A DNA stretch of 64,000 nt from Peteryoungia aggregata LMG 23059. Lineage in GTDB: Bacteria > Pseudomonadota > Alphaproteobacteria > Rhizobiales > Rhizobiaceae. The notes under the pieces were generated by a model. It saw nothing but the letters and a program-made list of their open reading frames with translations. It ran no database searches and was not told where the DNA came from. A program made the translations under genes and the position numbers. Shown here piece by piece: positions 50,943 through 60,993 of this stretch. The stretch covers positions 124,001 through 188,000 of the forward strand of contig NZ_JAUSUW010000009.1 of assembly GCF_030814435.1 (NCBI RefSeq), read 5' to 3'. Position 1 is the stretch's first letter, and the number at the start of each line of letters is the position of its first letter.

Positions 50943-51173
50943 TCACAGGTCGATGATCGTGCCTTTGCCGTCGTTCCAGACGCGTGGGTCATCGCGACGT
51001 TTCGCACGTGCATACACCGGTGCCCGCTTGGTCTTGCCCATCAGGATACGGGCACCGAGCGTCACGGTCAGGAGTGCGCCGACCACAAGCGTCAATGAAA
51101 CTGCAAATGCGGCAGCGAGGCCGACAAAAGCGAGGCCTGCAAGGGCAATGACGGCGGAGCGAAGTGACTGCAT
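50943..51173 (-). CDS. Small membrane protein of unknown function
   Basis: 76 residues: two closely spaced hydrophobic stretches (about 5-46, ALAGLAFVGLAAAFAVSLTLVVGALLTV) followed by a basic cytoplasmic tail (GKTKRAPVYARAKRRDDPRVWNDGKGTIIDL). RBS AAGGA lies 7 nt before the ATG. No named family recognised. Divergent from the CoA-ester lyase gene. Confidence 0.72.
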   Translation of the reverse strand: MQSLRSAVIALAGLAFVGLAAAFAVSLTLVVGALLTVTLGARILMGKTKRAPVYARAKRRDDPRVWNDGKGTIIDL

Positions 51174-51284
51174 GATCGGTATCCTTTCTCACATGCAAAG
51201 GTGGTCCTCTTTCTGCGGCAATGCAAGGGGCTTTCACCGAATTGTCATCTTGCGCCGCCGGAGAAACCTTGCCAAAACTCGGGC

Positions 51285-52208
51285 ATGACGTCAGCTCCGA
51301 CTTCCTTTCGCGACAGACACCCTTCCCGGCTCCGGCGTTCCGTACTGACGGTGCCGGCCGTCAACGAGAGGGCGCTGGCAAAGGCCGCCATGATGGACTG
51401 CGACGCCATCATCTTTGACCTTGAGGATTCCGTTGCACTCGACAGGAAAGCCGAAGGGCGGAGAAACCTCCTGAATTTCCTCAGGGAACATGATTTCGGC
51501 CACCCCGAGCGGATCATCCGGGTCAACGGTGCAGAGACCCTGTTTTTCCGCGATGATATGGAACTCGTGCTGTCAGTGGGCGTCGACGCCGTGCTTCTTC
51601 CCAAGGTCGAGGAACCGGGGGAAGTCCAGGCGGTGGCTGATCTGATCGCCGATGCCGATGCGGCGGAACGTCTCAGGATCTGGGCGATGATCGAGACCCC
51701 TCGTGGCGTCCTCAATGCGCCCGCAATCGCATCCACCGGACGTACGAGCGATAGTCGGCTCGACGCTCTTGTCGTCGGTCTCAACGACCTGCGAAAGGCA
51801 ACCGGAATACCGGCTGAACCGGGACGCACCTATCTTGTGCCCTATCTGATGCAGGTGGTGCTGGCCGCACGTGCCTATGGTCTTGATGTGATCGACAGCG
51901 TCTCGAACGATTTTCGTCAACTCGATGCGTTTCGTGCCGAATGTGCCCAAGGGCGGGCCATGGGCTTCGATGGCAAGATGCTGATCCATCCTGCACAGAT
52001 CGATGCGGCCAATGACCAATTCGGCCCCTCCGAGGCCGCCATTGCCGAGGCTCGTTTCATTGTGGGCAGCTTTGCCGACCCGTCTCATGCGGGGCTCAAT
52101 GTCGTCAACATTGATGGCCGCATGATCGAACGGCTGCACGCCGAGGAGGCCGCGAGGCTCCTGGCGAAGGTCGCTCTGATCGAAGCTAGAAAGGAAAAGA
52201 ATTCATGA
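51285..52208 (+). CDS. HpcH/HpaI aldolase / CitE-like CoA-ester lyase
   Basis: 307-residue TIM-barrel lyase. RRSVLTVPAVNERALAKAA, DAIIFDLEDSVALDRKAEGR (acidic metal ligand), VLLPKVEEPGEV, MIETPRGVLNAP and the HPAQIDAAND end match the CitE/malyl-CoA lyase family. It probably cleaves a beta-hydroxyacyl-CoA; substrate unknown. The longer frame from 51201 was rejected. Overlaps the next gene as ATGA. Confidence 0.88.
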   Translation: MTSAPTSFRDRHPSRLRRSVLTVPAVNERALAKAAMMDCDAIIFDLEDSVALDRKAEGRRNLLNFLREHDFGHPERIIRVNGAETLFFRDDMELVLSVGVDAVLLPKVEEPGEVQAVADLIADADAAERLRIWAMIETPRGVLNAPAIASTGRTSDSRLDALVVGLNDLRKATGIPAEPGRTYLVPYLMQVVLAARAYGLDVIDSVSNDFRQLDAFRAECAQGRAMGFDGKMLIHPAQIDAANDQFGPSEAAIAEARFIVGSFADPSHAGLNVVNIDGRMIERLHAEEAARLLAKVALIEARKEKNS

Positions 52209-52411
52209 AAGTTTATCGCTTCATCACCGGTCCCGATGATGCCAGTTTCTGCCACCGGGTCACCGACGCGCTCAATAAAGGTTGGGAACTGCATGGGGCG
52301 CCAAGCCTCAGCTTCAATGTCGCTGAGAACAAGATGTTTTGCGGTCAGGCTTTGGTGAAGACCGTTCATGGCAAGGATTATGATCCTTCCATGAAGCTCG
52401 GAGAGCAGTGA
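52205..52411 (+). CDS. DUF1737 family small protein
   Basis: 68 residues, MKVYRFITGPDDASFCHRVTDALNKGWELHGAPSLSFN, the compact DUF1737 pattern of unknown function. Start overlaps the lyase stop (ATGA), so the two are coupled. A strong terminator follows. Confidence 0.85.
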   Translation: MKVYRFITGPDDASFCHRVTDALNKGWELHGAPSLSFNVAENKMFCGQALVKTVHGKDYDPSMKLGEQ

Positions 52412-52516
52412 AATCGCCTAGTCGCAGGGCGGATGGGGTCGTCCGTGCTTTTCCTGTGCGGCACCCATCGACCCGATGAGCGGCCCGTAGGGCCGTTCGG
52501 GCCTGACCAAAACAAG

Positions 52517-52538
52517 AAAAGCCCCGTGCGGGGCTTTT
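52517..52538. terminator. Bidirectional terminator between DUF1737 gene and bfr
   Basis: AAAAGCCCC / GGGGCTTTT with a GTGC loop, 9-bp perfect stem. Confidence 0.9.
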
Positions 52539-52560
52539 CAGGTCGTGGTGACGGATCGCG

Positions 52561-53046
52561 TCATTCAGCCGAGTCGGCAGAATCCGCATTCAGCTGGCCG
52601 TATTTCTCTTCGCCGATCTTGGAGAGAAGCTCGAGTTGGGTCTCCAGGAAGTCGATGTGACCTTCCTCGTCGATCAGCAGTTGTTCGAAGATCTTCATCG
52701 AGACGTAGTCGCCGGCCTGATAACAGATGTCACGCGAAGCCTTGTATGACGTGCGGGCATCATATTCGCCAGCCAGATCGGCTTCCAGCACTTCCTTGAC
52801 GTTCTGACCGATGCGCAGCGGCGCCACGGTCTGCAGGTTCGGGTGGCCTTCGAGGAAAATGATCCGGTCGATGATCTTGTCGGCGTGCTGCATTTCTTCG
52901 ATCGACTCGGCTCGCTCCTTCTTGGCAAGCTTCGTGTAGCCCCAGTCGTTTAGCAGGCGGTAGTGCAGCCAGTACTGATTGACTGCGCCGAGCTCGAGAA
53001 ACAGCGCCTCGTTGAGCCGTTCAATGACCTTCGGATCACCCTTCAT
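52561..53046 (-). CDS. bfr: Bacterioferritin
   Basis: 161-residue iron-storage subunit forming a 24-mer. Heme ligand Met52 (EEMQHADK). Ferroxidase-centre residues Glu18, Glu51 and His54, with the matching GEYDAR and [10 protein letters not shown] helices for the second half of the site. An Irr-like palindrome 70 nt upstream suggests iron control. The bfd gene lies upstream on the same strand. Confidence 0.96.
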   Translation of the reverse strand: MKGDPKVIERLNEALFLELGAVNQYWLHYRLLNDWGYTKLAKKERAESIEEMQHADKIIDRIIFLEGHPNLQTVAPLRIGQNVKEVLEADLAGEYDARTSYKASRDICYQAGDYVSMKIFEQLLIDEEGHIDFLETQLELLSKIGEEKYGQLNADSADSAE

Positions 53047-53116
53047 TATTTTTCGTCCCTTGTAAGAATTGAATGATGCAACTCTAGCCTCGGTGCCGTG
53101 GTCTGTCGAGAGTTTT

Positions 53117-53131
53117 TTAGAAAGGTTCTAA
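53117..53131. promoter_or_regulatory. Irr-like iron control palindrome upstream of bfr
   Basis: TTAGAA-AGG-TTCTAA, a perfect palindrome preceded by a T-run, resembling the Irr box (ICE) of Rhizobiales. It lies 70 nt before the bfr start. Irr represses iron-storage genes when iron is low in this group. Confidence 0.7.
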
Positions 53132-53280
53132 CTTTATCGTGGCGCGTGACATATCGGTGATATCAAGTAGCGGTGTTGCAGATATAGGGGATTCAGCGGT
53201 GTCGAGGATGTGCGAACGACCGAAATTTATGGGGCAGGCGATGGCCTGCCGCAGGATCCGAATGTTTGGTTTGGATTGGT

Positions 53281-53604
53281 TCAGACTGCGGCGCGGCGCG
53301 CGGCAGCCATGGTCTGGCGGCGCTCAGCAAGCACGGCCTTTTGTTCTTCATGGAACTGCTTCAGGCGTTCCATGAAGTTGATGACCTTGGTTTCCTCGGT
53401 CTTGCGCGCAGCATGATATTCTTCGGTGGTGCGGATGATCAGATCGACCACATTGGGGAAGCAGCCGCAGCAGCGTCCGCGTTTGCCCATAGCATGGTAC
53501 ACCTTGCCGGGCACGATCAACTGCCAACAGTCATCATCGAGCATCTCGGTGATGACCGCTCTGATGTCCTTGTCGGTAATGTAATTGCAGCTGCAGACCA
53601 GCAT
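53281..53604 (-). CDS. bfd: Bacterioferritin-associated ferredoxin
   Basis: 107 residues. The Bfd-like 2Fe-2S domain has Cys in MLVCSCNYIT and in GKRGRCCGCFP (CxC...CxxC-type ligands), followed by a helical extension of about 45 residues. It gives electrons to bacterioferritin for iron release. The start MLVCSC was preferred to an upstream ATG (53631) because Bfd proteins begin with this block. Confidence 0.85.
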   Translation of the reverse strand: MLVCSCNYITDKDIRAVITEMLDDDCWQLIVPGKVYHAMGKRGRCCGCFPNVVDLIIRTTEEYHAARKTEETKVINFMERLKQFHEEQKAVLAERRQTMAAARRAAV

Positions 53605-53720
53605 GGCCGGGGCACTCGTCAAACATGACATTCACTGTCGTCTTTCTCGTAAACCCGATGCGCTTTGTCAAGAAAAATCGCAGACATGGAGGCAGATGTC
53701 ATTGCAGCTTCTTGTCGCTT

Positions 53721-56700
53721 TCAATGGAAGTTGCGGCCTTTCGGCATCAATTCGGCCATGGCGCTGCGGCGGGGATGGCCAGGTGGTGGAGGCGCCGGTT
53801 GTGGTGTGGGTTTGACTTTCTCCCGCACGGCCTGACGCTGATCCAGACCAGGGCGACGAACCTCGTCGGCATGGGCAAGTGTATCGAACGCCTTGAGATC
53901 GTCCAGCAGCAGGCCGAGCCGAGAGCTGGCATCGACCAGATGATCGGCAACGACATGGATGACGCCATGTGCCTTCTGCAACCTTCCGCGCAGCGCGACC
54001 AACCGGGCACCCATCACGACAGATCGATAGCGCTCGAAGACCTTCGGCCAGACGATGACATTCGTCGTGCCCGTTTCGTCCTCGATTGTCATGAAGATCA
54101 CGCCCTTGGCCGAGCCAGGACGCTGACGCACGAGCACCAGTCCGGCAATCTCTACCTTTGCACCGTGCGCAAGCGCTTCCAGATCGGCGGCGGAACGCAA
54201 GCCGCGCTGACGCATGGCCTCCCGGAGAAAGGAGACGGGATGAGCCTTCAGCGAGAAGGTAAGCGTGCGATAATCGCTCAGCACCTCCTCGCCCGGGCTC
54301 ATGCGGGGCAGGACCATTTCGGCCTCCAGCTGCAAATCTTCCTGTGGGACGACTTCAAAGAGCGGGAGGATCTCGACGGCGGCGTCATCATCGAGTGCCT
54401 GTGCAGCCCAGAGCGCGTCCCGGCGGGAGAGGCCGAGTGACGAGAAGCAGTCCGCATCGGCGAGTTTCTCGATCAGCTTTCGTGGAAGTCGGGTGCGCAG
54501 CCAGAGATCGCGAACGGAATCATAGCCGGTTCCCCGCCGTTCGATGAGAAGATCGACGGCGTCCTTCGTCATCCCCCTGATCTGGCGAAAGCCAAGGCGC
54601 ACCGCCTTATTCGACCGGATGACGCCTGCCATCGACCGATGACGGGTGGCGATGCGTGCCGGATCGAAGGCAGTCTCCGTATCGTCCTCTCCTTCAAGCA
54701 TGCAGTCCCAATCCGAATGGTTCACGTCTGCGGGGCGGATGTCCACGCCATGCTCGCGGGCATCACGGATCAGCTGGGCCGGAGCGTAGAAACCCATCGG
54801 TTGTGAGTTGAGGATCGCGGTGCAGAAGATGTCCGGATAAAAGGCCTTGAACCAGCAGGAGACATAGACGAGCAGCGCGAAAGAGGCAGCGTGGCTCTCG
54901 GGGAAACCATATTCGCCAAAGCCCTCGATCTGACTGAAACAGCGGGCGGCGAAATCTGGATCGTAGCCGCGCCGGACCATGCCCTCCACCATGCGTTTCT
55001 GGAAGCTCGAGACCTGGCCGGTGCGGCGGAAGGTTGCCATGGCACGGCGCAGACGGTCGGCTTCCGCCGGGGTGAATTCGGCGGCGGTGATGGCGATCTG
55101 CATCGCCTGCTCCTGGAAAAGGGGGACGCCCAGTGTGCGCTCCAGCACGGTCCGCAGTTCCTCGCTCGGATAGTCGATCGACCGGCCGGCCAGCAGGTCT
55201 TCACGCCGCTTCAGATAGGGATGAACCATGTTGCCCTGAATTGGGCCGGGGCGGACGATCGCCACCTCGATGACGAGATCGTAGAATTTTCGGGGCTTCA
55301 AACGCGGCAACATGCTCATCTGGGCCCGGCTTTCGATCTGAAAGACGCCGATCGTGTCAGCGCGGCAGATCATGTCGTATACTTCCGGGCGCTGGTCTTC
55401 ATTGACCGAGGCGAGACTTTCCCGACGACCGTAATGGGTGGAGAGCAGGTCAAAAGCCTTTGCGAGACAGGTGAGCATGCCGAGCGCGAGCACATCGATC
55501 TTGAGAATCTTGAGCGTGTCGAGGTCGTCCTTGTCCCATTCGACCATGTAGCGACCATCGGCCGTGTTCATGATCGGCACGACCTCATCCAGCCGGTCGC
55601 GGGTGATGACGAAGCCGCCGACATGTTGTGACAGATGCCGGGGAAAACCCTGCAGGGCCTGCGCATAGGACAAAACGCGGCGCGTGGTTGGATCCCGCAG
55701 GTCAAGCCCTGCCGCCTTCGCCTGCTCCTCGGTGAAATCGCTGGTCCACCAGCCCCAGATCGAGCCGGCAAGAGCCGACTGCACATCCTGCGAAAGGCCG
55801 AAGGCCTTTGCCACTTCGCGACCTGCAGAGCGGGCGCGGTAACTGATGACGGCGGCAGTCAGGGCTGCATGTTCGCGGCCATAGGTGTCGTAGATGAACC
55901 GGATCACCTCCTCGCGCTTCTCGTGTTCGAAGTCGACATCAATATCCGGTGGTTCGTCGCGTTCAGTCGAGATGAAGCGGTCGAAAAGCAGGGTTGTCTT
56001 TTGCGGATCGACTTCGGTGATGCCGAGGCAGAAGCAGACTGCGGAATTGGCAGCCGAGCCGCGCCCCTGGCAGAGAATGCCGACTTGCCGCGCGTGGCAG
56101 ACGATCCGATAGACTGTGAGAAAATACGGCTCGTAGCGCTTTTCCGCGATCAGCTTCAGTTCATAATCCAGAAGGCCCAAGACTTTGTGGGGAATGCCGT
56201 CCGGATAACGCTTATGAGCGCCTTTATAGGTCAGCCGGCGGAGCGCGAGTGCCGGTGGATCTCCGTCGAAGATCTCTTCGGGATATTGATGCGACAGTTC
56301 GTCCAGTGAAAAATGAAGTCGGCTAAAGAAACGGACATTGTTATCGAGTGAGTCCGGCCAGGCGCGCAAGAGACGCGCTATTTCCGTCGGGCTCTTCAGG
56401 TGCCTCTCGGCATGGGCATGGAGGCGAAAGCCGGCATTAGCAATCGGGACATGCTCGCGTATGGCAATTGTCACGTCGGCGAGCGGCTTGCGCTCCGGCG
56501 CATGGTAAACTGCGTCATTGGTTGCGATCAGCGGCAGATCGAGGTGGCCGGCAATCAGAGCAAGCTCACCGAAGGATTTGTGGTCGAGGCCGTCGTAACG
56601 GGGAACGAGTGCGAGATAAAGCCGATCCTCCAGCCTTGGCCGAATGCGGTCGAGGTTGGCCTCATAGGCCGCGGCATCGGCTTTTTCGGGCATGGTTGGC

Positions 56701-57083
56701 GGCATGGCGACAAAAAGCAGGTCTTCCGACCAGTCGAGGAGATCGGCCTCATAGAGGGTGCATATGCCTTTTTTCGATCGAAGATTGCCGGCACTGAGCA
56801 TCCGGCAGAGATGGCCCCAGCCGCGCCGATTCATCGGATAGGCGAGAAGCTCCGGCGTGTCGTCGGCAAAGAGGAGACGAGCGCCAGGGCGGAATTCGAG
56901 ACCGTTCGACTTGGCAGAGGCATGCAGGCGTACGACGCCGGCAACCGTGTTGCGGTCTGCAAGTCCGATACCGGACAGGCCGAGCGCAAGCGCCTGCTCC
57001 GCCAGCTCTTCGGCATGGGAGGCTCCGTCGAGAAAGGAGAAGTTGCTGCGCAGGCCGATCTCGAAAAAGGGTTGGTCCTTCAC
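53721..57083 (-). CDS. dnaE2: Error-prone DNA polymerase DnaE2 (ImuC)
   Basis: 1120-residue C-family polymerase for damage-induced mutagenesis. Order: PHP domain ([24 protein letters not shown]), palm with catalytic acidic motifs [16 protein letters not shown] and [12 protein letters not shown], HhH and OB-fold ([27 protein letters not shown]), and a Pro-rich C-terminus. A GTG start at 57083 lies 10 nt after the imuB stop, preceded by AAGGGAAG; the frame extends to 57323 inside imuB but that leader does not match the family. Confidence 0.95.
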   Translation of the reverse strand: MKDQPFFEIGLRSNFSFLDGASHAEELAEQALALGLSGIGLADRNTVAGVVRLHASAKSNGLEFRPGARLLFADDTPELLAYPMNRRGWGHLCRMLSAGNLRSKKGICTLYEADLLDWSEDLLFVAMPPTMPEKADAAAYEANLDRIRPRLEDRLYLALVPRYDGLDHKSFGELALIAGHLDLPLIATNDAVYHAPERKPLADVTIAIREHVPIANAGFRLHAHAERHLKSPTEIARLLRAWPDSLDNNVRFFSRLHFSLDELSHQYPEEIFDGDPPALALRRLTYKGAHKRYPDGIPHKVLGLLDYELKLIAEKRYEPYFLTVYRIVCHARQVGILCQGRGSAANSAVCFCLGITEVDPQKTTLLFDRFISTERDEPPDIDVDFEHEKREEVIRFIYDTYGREHAALTAAVISYRARSAGREVAKAFGLSQDVQSALAGSIWGWWTSDFTEEQAKAAGLDLRDPTTRRVLSYAQALQGFPRHLSQHVGGFVITRDRLDEVVPIMNTADGRYMVEWDKDDLDTLKILKIDVLALGMLTCLAKAFDLLSTHYGRRESLASVNEDQRPEVYDMICRADTIGVFQIESRAQMSMLPRLKPRKFYDLVIEVAIVRPGPIQGNMVHPYLKRREDLLAGRSIDYPSEELRTVLERTLGVPLFQEQAMQIAITAAEFTPAEADRLRRAMATFRRTGQVSSFQKRMVEGMVRRGYDPDFAARCFSQIEGFGEYGFPESHAASFALLVYVSCWFKAFYPDIFCTAILNSQPMGFYAPAQLIRDAREHGVDIRPADVNHSDWDCMLEGEDDTETAFDPARIATRHRSMAGVIRSNKAVRLGFRQIRGMTKDAVDLLIERRGTGYDSVRDLWLRTRLPRKLIEKLADADCFSSLGLSRRDALWAAQALDDDAAVEILPLFEVVPQEDLQLEAEMVLPRMSPGEEVLSDYRTLTFSLKAHPVSFLREAMRQRGLRSAADLEALAHGAKVEIAGLVLVRQRPGSAKGVIFMTIEDETGTTNVIVWPKVFERYRSVVMGARLVALRGRLQKAHGVIHVVADHLVDASSRLGLLLDDLKAFDTLAHADEVRRPGLDQRQAVREKVKPTPQPAPPPPGHPRRSAMAELMPKGRNFH

Positions 57084-57093
57084 GCTGCTTCCC

Positions 57094-58719
57094 TTACGCA
57101 AAGAAACCCTGGAGGAACCAGCTCGGGCGGATCGTGCGGCGCTCGTACAGGCCCTCCCGGTAGAGCCAGAATCGCTGGCCGGTCGTATCCTCGATACGGA
57201 AATAGTCCCGTGGTGGGGCATCCTCGCCATCCTCCCACCACTCCGGGGCGAGACGTTCCGGGCCCTCCGCACGGGTGATGCGACGTTGTACGCGCCGCCA
57301 GCGGAAGCTTGCCGGCGGGCCATCGGGTACGGTGGACATGACCTCGACTTCTTCGGCGTGGGCGAGCAGGCGCAAGGGACGAAGACCCCGCACAGGCGGC
57401 CCCGGCATGCCAGTGGTACCCGACGTCCGGTCTAACGCTTGCAGGCCGTCGGCAAGGGGGGAATGCATGGCTGCGCGTTCCGGCCAGTGGCTGGCGAGGG
57501 AGACAGGCAGGCGCAGCGCCCGTTGACCCAGGCGGGCGGCTACTTGATCCAGGAAGCGGGTCATATCTTCCCCATGGCCGTCTTCGCCGGCCAGAGCCGG
57601 TTGGCAGATGTCGAAGGCCTCGCTCAAGAGAACGTTGAGGCGGACGAGTTCGAAGCCGTAGCCGGCGTCAAGATCATCCCGAAGCACAGCGAGCCGTTCC
57701 TCGAAAAGGGCCCGAATGCGCGCGGGATCACGCAAGGGTGCGGAGGCGCTGACTTCGATGCGGAAGACGCGGCCGTCAACGCGAAACACCAGAAGCTCGA
57801 AGAGGCGTCCTCCCTCACCGCGTGCTTCGAGGGATGTCTTCAGGCCGGCTGCCAGGCGGCCGGCAAGATCGAGCACATGCTCTTCGGCCATGATGGGCTC
57901 TGCGAGGCGACGCTCGGCGGAGAGAAGTGGCAGGTGCCGTCGGGGGGAGATCGGTTCACCCTCGCGGCCGAGCGCCTGGTCGAGGCGGAGCATGGGCGCT
58001 GTCCCGAAGCGGCGAGTGATCGGCGACCTGGGGGCGGCCAGCAGGTCTGTTACCGTCTTAAGGCCGATCCGGGCGAGATCCATCACCGTCTGGGGTTCAA
58101 GGCGTAACGACGCTAGTGGCAGGGGGGCGAGTGCTGCGGCCGCCTCGGAGGGGGCAACGCGCTGCGGCCCGCCAAAGCGGCTGCAGGCGCGGGCCAACCC
58201 TGGCGTCGGGCCGACCGCAATATTGACGGCGAGACCGAAGGCGGTGAGCCGTCGATCGACATCCTGGATCAGTCCCTCCTCGCCACCAAAGAGATGGGCG
58301 CAGCCAGTGATATCCAGCATCAGGCCGTCCAGGCCGTCCATCGCGACCAGCGGCGTGTAGCGATCGCACCAGTCTGCAACCGCGTCGAGCAGGGCCCTGT
58401 CGGCTGCCGGATCGGCCTCAACCACGTCGAGCTTCGCACAGATGGCCCGGGCCTCCGCCAGGCCTTGGCCAATCCGCAGGCCAAAATTCTCTGCGGCCTC
58501 ATCCAGGGCAGTGATGCGCAGGGCGTTTGAAACCCGGTCGGCACAGGCAAGGGGCGGGCGTTCAGGATGCGCGGTCGAACCGGGGGGCAAACGCCAGGAC
58601 AGACCCCAGCGCCGCCGGGCGATGCGGTCGGTCGGAAGTTTTGGAAAGAAGAGCGACAGAATGCGGCGATCCAAACCCAGGTGACCGGGAAGGAGCGAAG
58701 GGGTGAAGGCGGCGGTCAT
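57094..58719 (-). CDS. imuB: ImuB, inactive Y-family polymerase of the mutasome
   Basis: 541 residues. Y-family-like fold that bridges ImuA, DnaE2 and the beta clamp. [21 protein letters not shown] is the diagnostic N-terminal block. The palm acidic triad of active Y-polymerases is not evident. C-terminal about 110 residues are Arg/Trp-rich ([33 protein letters not shown]) as in other ImuB. The ATG at 58719 follows GGAG by 10 nt and lies inside imuA, so the genes overlap 158 nt. A later TTG start is possible. Confidence 0.9.
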   Translation of the reverse strand: MTAAFTPSLLPGHLGLDRRILSLFFPKLPTDRIARRRWGLSWRLPPGSTAHPERPPLACADRVSNALRITALDEAAENFGLRIGQGLAEARAICAKLDVVEADPAADRALLDAVADWCDRYTPLVAMDGLDGLMLDITGCAHLFGGEEGLIQDVDRRLTAFGLAVNIAVGPTPGLARACSRFGGPQRVAPSEAAAALAPLPLASLRLEPQTVMDLARIGLKTVTDLLAAPRSPITRRFGTAPMLRLDQALGREGEPISPRRHLPLLSAERRLAEPIMAEEHVLDLAGRLAAGLKTSLEARGEGGRLFELLVFRVDGRVFRIEVSASAPLRDPARIRALFEERLAVLRDDLDAGYGFELVRLNVLLSEAFDICQPALAGEDGHGEDMTRFLDQVAARLGQRALRLPVSLASHWPERAAMHSPLADGLQALDRTSGTTGMPGPPVRGLRPLRLLAHAEEVEVMSTVPDGPPASFRWRRVQRRITRAEGPERLAPEWWEDGEDAPPRDYFRIEDTTGQRFWLYREGLYERRTIRPSWFLQGFFA

Positions 58720-59497
58720 CGGAATTCCACTCCAGAAAAAGTTCAGGTGATCCCGGGATTCGGGATTTTTCAGCCACAATGCGAAAGACGGGGGCTCCGA
58801 TGCTGCCGCCCAGCAGGGATCCGTCGGCGAGGTGCCGCGCCGCCGCCGGCGCGGGTTTGACAGACAGACGGAGAAGGGCGCTTGAAGCCTCTTCCTCGCC
58901 CGCCTGGCGGAGAATCAGCAGTCTGCCACCCGTTGCGCGCGCCTTGAGGCTCAGGCGCCGGCTCTCCGTGAGGCCGAATTTCTTCGGATTGCCGTGTATT
59001 TCCAGAAGCACGGTCGAAAAGGCGCGCGACGCAAGTGCCGCCTCGGCAAGCCACAACGCATCCTCGATGCGGCGAGGCAGTGCGTGGACCAGTCCGGCCT
59101 TAACCATGCCGAAGTCGATCAGTCCGGGCGCATAGGCGAGGCCTGCTTCCCGTACGACATGGGCATCGGCGACGAAGAGCAGGCGCTTCCCTGTTGCGCC
59201 TTCGCTCTTGCCGGCCATCAGCGCCAGCGCCAGGCCGAAACCCGTCACGGCACCGGCTTGCTGAAGTCGCTCGCCGCGTAGTTCGACCATGATGCCTGCA
59301 GTCAGCAGATCCCCCTGCAATGAATCGAAAAGTGTTGTCGCATCGAGCTTCGGTTGCCGGGAAGCGCCTTCGCTCCCGCTCTCCGCAGGTTCCGAGGTCG
59401 CCGTCATGCGTGCGGCGTGGTCCGGCTTGCCTTCGATACGGGCAACGGCCTGTCGCAAGGCAAAAAGCGTCTCACGCGCCTGAGGGCTCTCGCCCAT
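58562..59497 (-). CDS. imuA: ImuA, RecA-like mutasome component
   Basis: 311 residues, the SulA/RecA-like first member of imuA-imuB-dnaE2. Features: ETLFALRQAVARIEGK start, GFGLALALMAGKSEGATGKRLLFVADAHVVREAGLAYAPGL, EDALWLAEAALASRAFSTVLLEIHG and the typical terminal [10 protein letters not shown]. The last 50 or so residues ([14 protein letters not shown] to the end) are read through the 5' end of imuB in a different frame, possibly an unconserved tail. SOS box 22 nt upstream. Confidence 0.88.
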   Translation of the reverse strand: MGESPQARETLFALRQAVARIEGKPDHAARMTATSEPAESGSEGASRQPKLDATTLFDSLQGDLLTAGIMVELRGERLQQAGAVTGFGLALALMAGKSEGATGKRLLFVADAHVVREAGLAYAPGLIDFGMVKAGLVHALPRRIEDALWLAEAALASRAFSTVLLEIHGNPKKFGLTESRRLSLKARATGGRLLILRQAGEEEASSALLRLSVKPAPAAARHLADGSLLGGSIGAPVFRIVAEKSRIPGSPELFLEWNSDDRRLHPFAPSRSPGFGSPHSVALLSKTSDRPHRPAALGSVLAFAPRFDRAS

Positions 59498-59518
59498 GAC
59501 GATCTCTCCTGATTGTTT

Positions 59519-59533
59519 GTTCTCTATTTGTTC
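59519..59533. promoter_or_regulatory. LexA (SOS) box of imuA-imuB-dnaE2
   Basis: GTTC-N7-GTTC, exact match to the alphaproteobacterial SOS box, 22 nt before the imuA start. Confidence 0.93.
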
Positions 59534-59656
59534 CTATGGATTCCAGAGCTGCCCGAAAGAGTCAACCGGATTCAAATGAGAATTTATTCCTTGATTGAAT
59601 TCACTCTCGAAATGGCGCGGCAAAACGCCTATATGTTCGGCAAGTAAGGAGTATCC

Positions 59657-60097
59657 ATGGCCCGCATAGACCAGAGCGAGGATTGGCGCGAACGGCATGC
59701 CCCGACGATCAGCACTTTTGAGTCGCTGGCGATCGAGGCCTATGGCCATCTGCCGCAAGAATTCCGCGACCTGAGCAAGGATCTCATCATCGAGATCTCC
59801 GACTTCCCGACGGATGAAGTGTTCGAGGACATGGCGCTCGAGACGCCCTTCGACCTGCTCGGCCTGTTTGAGGGGCGCGGCATCTCCGAACGTTTCACCA
59901 TGGAAACGGGCACGATGCCGAACCGGATCATTCTCTATCGCCGTCCGATCCTCGACTATTGGGCGGAGAATGACGAGACGCTGGGCGATATCATCACCCA
60001 TGTCCTGATCCACGAGATCGGCCATCATTTCGGCCTGTCCGACGACGACATGGAGCGGATCGAGGAAAGCGCCGAGGATGCGGCGGCCGAGCGCTAA
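59657..60097 (+). CDS. Metallopeptidase-like protein (zincin family)
   Basis: 146 residues. The metzincin-like motif is HEIGHHFGLSDDDM: HExxH with a third Asp or His ligand three residues on. It follows an acidic N-terminal region. Belongs to the small MMP/zincin_1 family of bacterial proteins of unknown target. RBS AAGGAG 7 nt before the ATG. Confidence 0.88.
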   Translation: MARIDQSEDWRERHAPTISTFESLAIEAYGHLPQEFRDLSKDLIIEISDFPTDEVFEDMALETPFDLLGLFEGRGISERFTMETGTMPNRIILYRRPILDYWAENDETLGDIITHVLIHEIGHHFGLSDDDMERIEESAEDAAAER

Positions 60098-60210
60098 TTC
60101 CGACCTTGTTTCCTTCATCGCCGAACAATCCATGCTCATTCCGCAAGAAACGGGTGGGCCCACCATGTCTGTGTTGACTATGACCGGCCTCTCAACAATG
60201 GAGGTCCAGC

Positions 60211-60960
60211 ATGAAAAGTCTTCACGGCAAGGTTGCCATCATTACAGGCGCATCATCCGGCATTGGACGGGCAACGGCACGTCTTTTTGCCGAGCATGGG
60301 GCTTGTGTCGTTCTGAACGCCCGCGGGGCTGAAGCACTCGAAAACGTGGCTCGCGAGATCCGAGAGGCTGACGGACAAGTTGTCGCCGTTGCCGGAGACG
60401 TGATGCTTGCGGAGACACATGAGCGACTGGTGGAAACGGCCCTTGGTAATTTCGGCCGCCTCGACATGGCAATCAACAATGCCGGCACGGTGGGAAAGAT
60501 CCAACCTCTCGCAAGTCTTGATCCGGAAAGCTGGCATGAGGTTCTCAATGGAAACCTGACTTCCGCTTTCCTGGCCGCTCGGGCGCAGATCCCGGCCATG
60601 CAGAAGAGTGGTGGCGGGTCACTCGTCTTCGTTTCCAGTTTTGTTGGGACGAGTGTCGGCCTACCTGGCATGGCCGCTTATGGAGCGGCCAAGGCCGGCT
60701 TAATGGGGCTGGTGAAAGGGATTACTGCCGATTATGCGGCAGAGGGGATCCGGACCAATGCCCTGCTCCCCGGCGGAACCGACACGGCCATGGCCGGGGA
60801 TCAGGCTCAGAAGGACTGGGCTGCCTCGCTGCATGCGCTCAAGCGGATCGCGCAGCCCGAAGAAATCGCAGCGGCAGCTCTCTTCCTCGCAGGACCCATG
60901 GGCAGTTTCGTCGCCGGTTCCGCACTCTATGCCGATGGCGGTAATGCGGCGGTGAAGTAG
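60211..60960 (+). CDS. Short-chain dehydrogenase/reductase
   Basis: 249 residues. Cofactor motif TGASSGIG (12-19), NNAG (89-92), catalytic Ser142/143, Tyr157 and Lys161 (YGAAKAG). It resembles 3-oxoacyl-ACP reductase-like SDRs; substrate unknown. RBS GGAGG 6 nt before the ATG. Confidence 0.92.
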   Translation: MKSLHGKVAIITGASSGIGRATARLFAEHGACVVLNARGAEALENVAREIREADGQVVAVAGDVMLAETHERLVETALGNFGRLDMAINNAGTVGKIQPLASLDPESWHEVLNGNLTSAFLAARAQIPAMQKSGGGSLVFVSSFVGTSVGLPGMAAYGAAKAGLMGLVKGITADYAAEGIRTNALLPGGTDTAMAGDQAQKDWAASLHALKRIAQPEEIAAAALFLAGPMGSFVAGSALYADGGNAAVK

Positions 60961-60993
60961 GCAAATATCCTGTACTCCCCCACGGTAATTCTA

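Noticed and set aside
57084..57323. N-terminal extension of dnaE2
   Set aside because: It overlaps the imuB 3' end and does not match DnaE2; the GTG at 57083 has an RBS.
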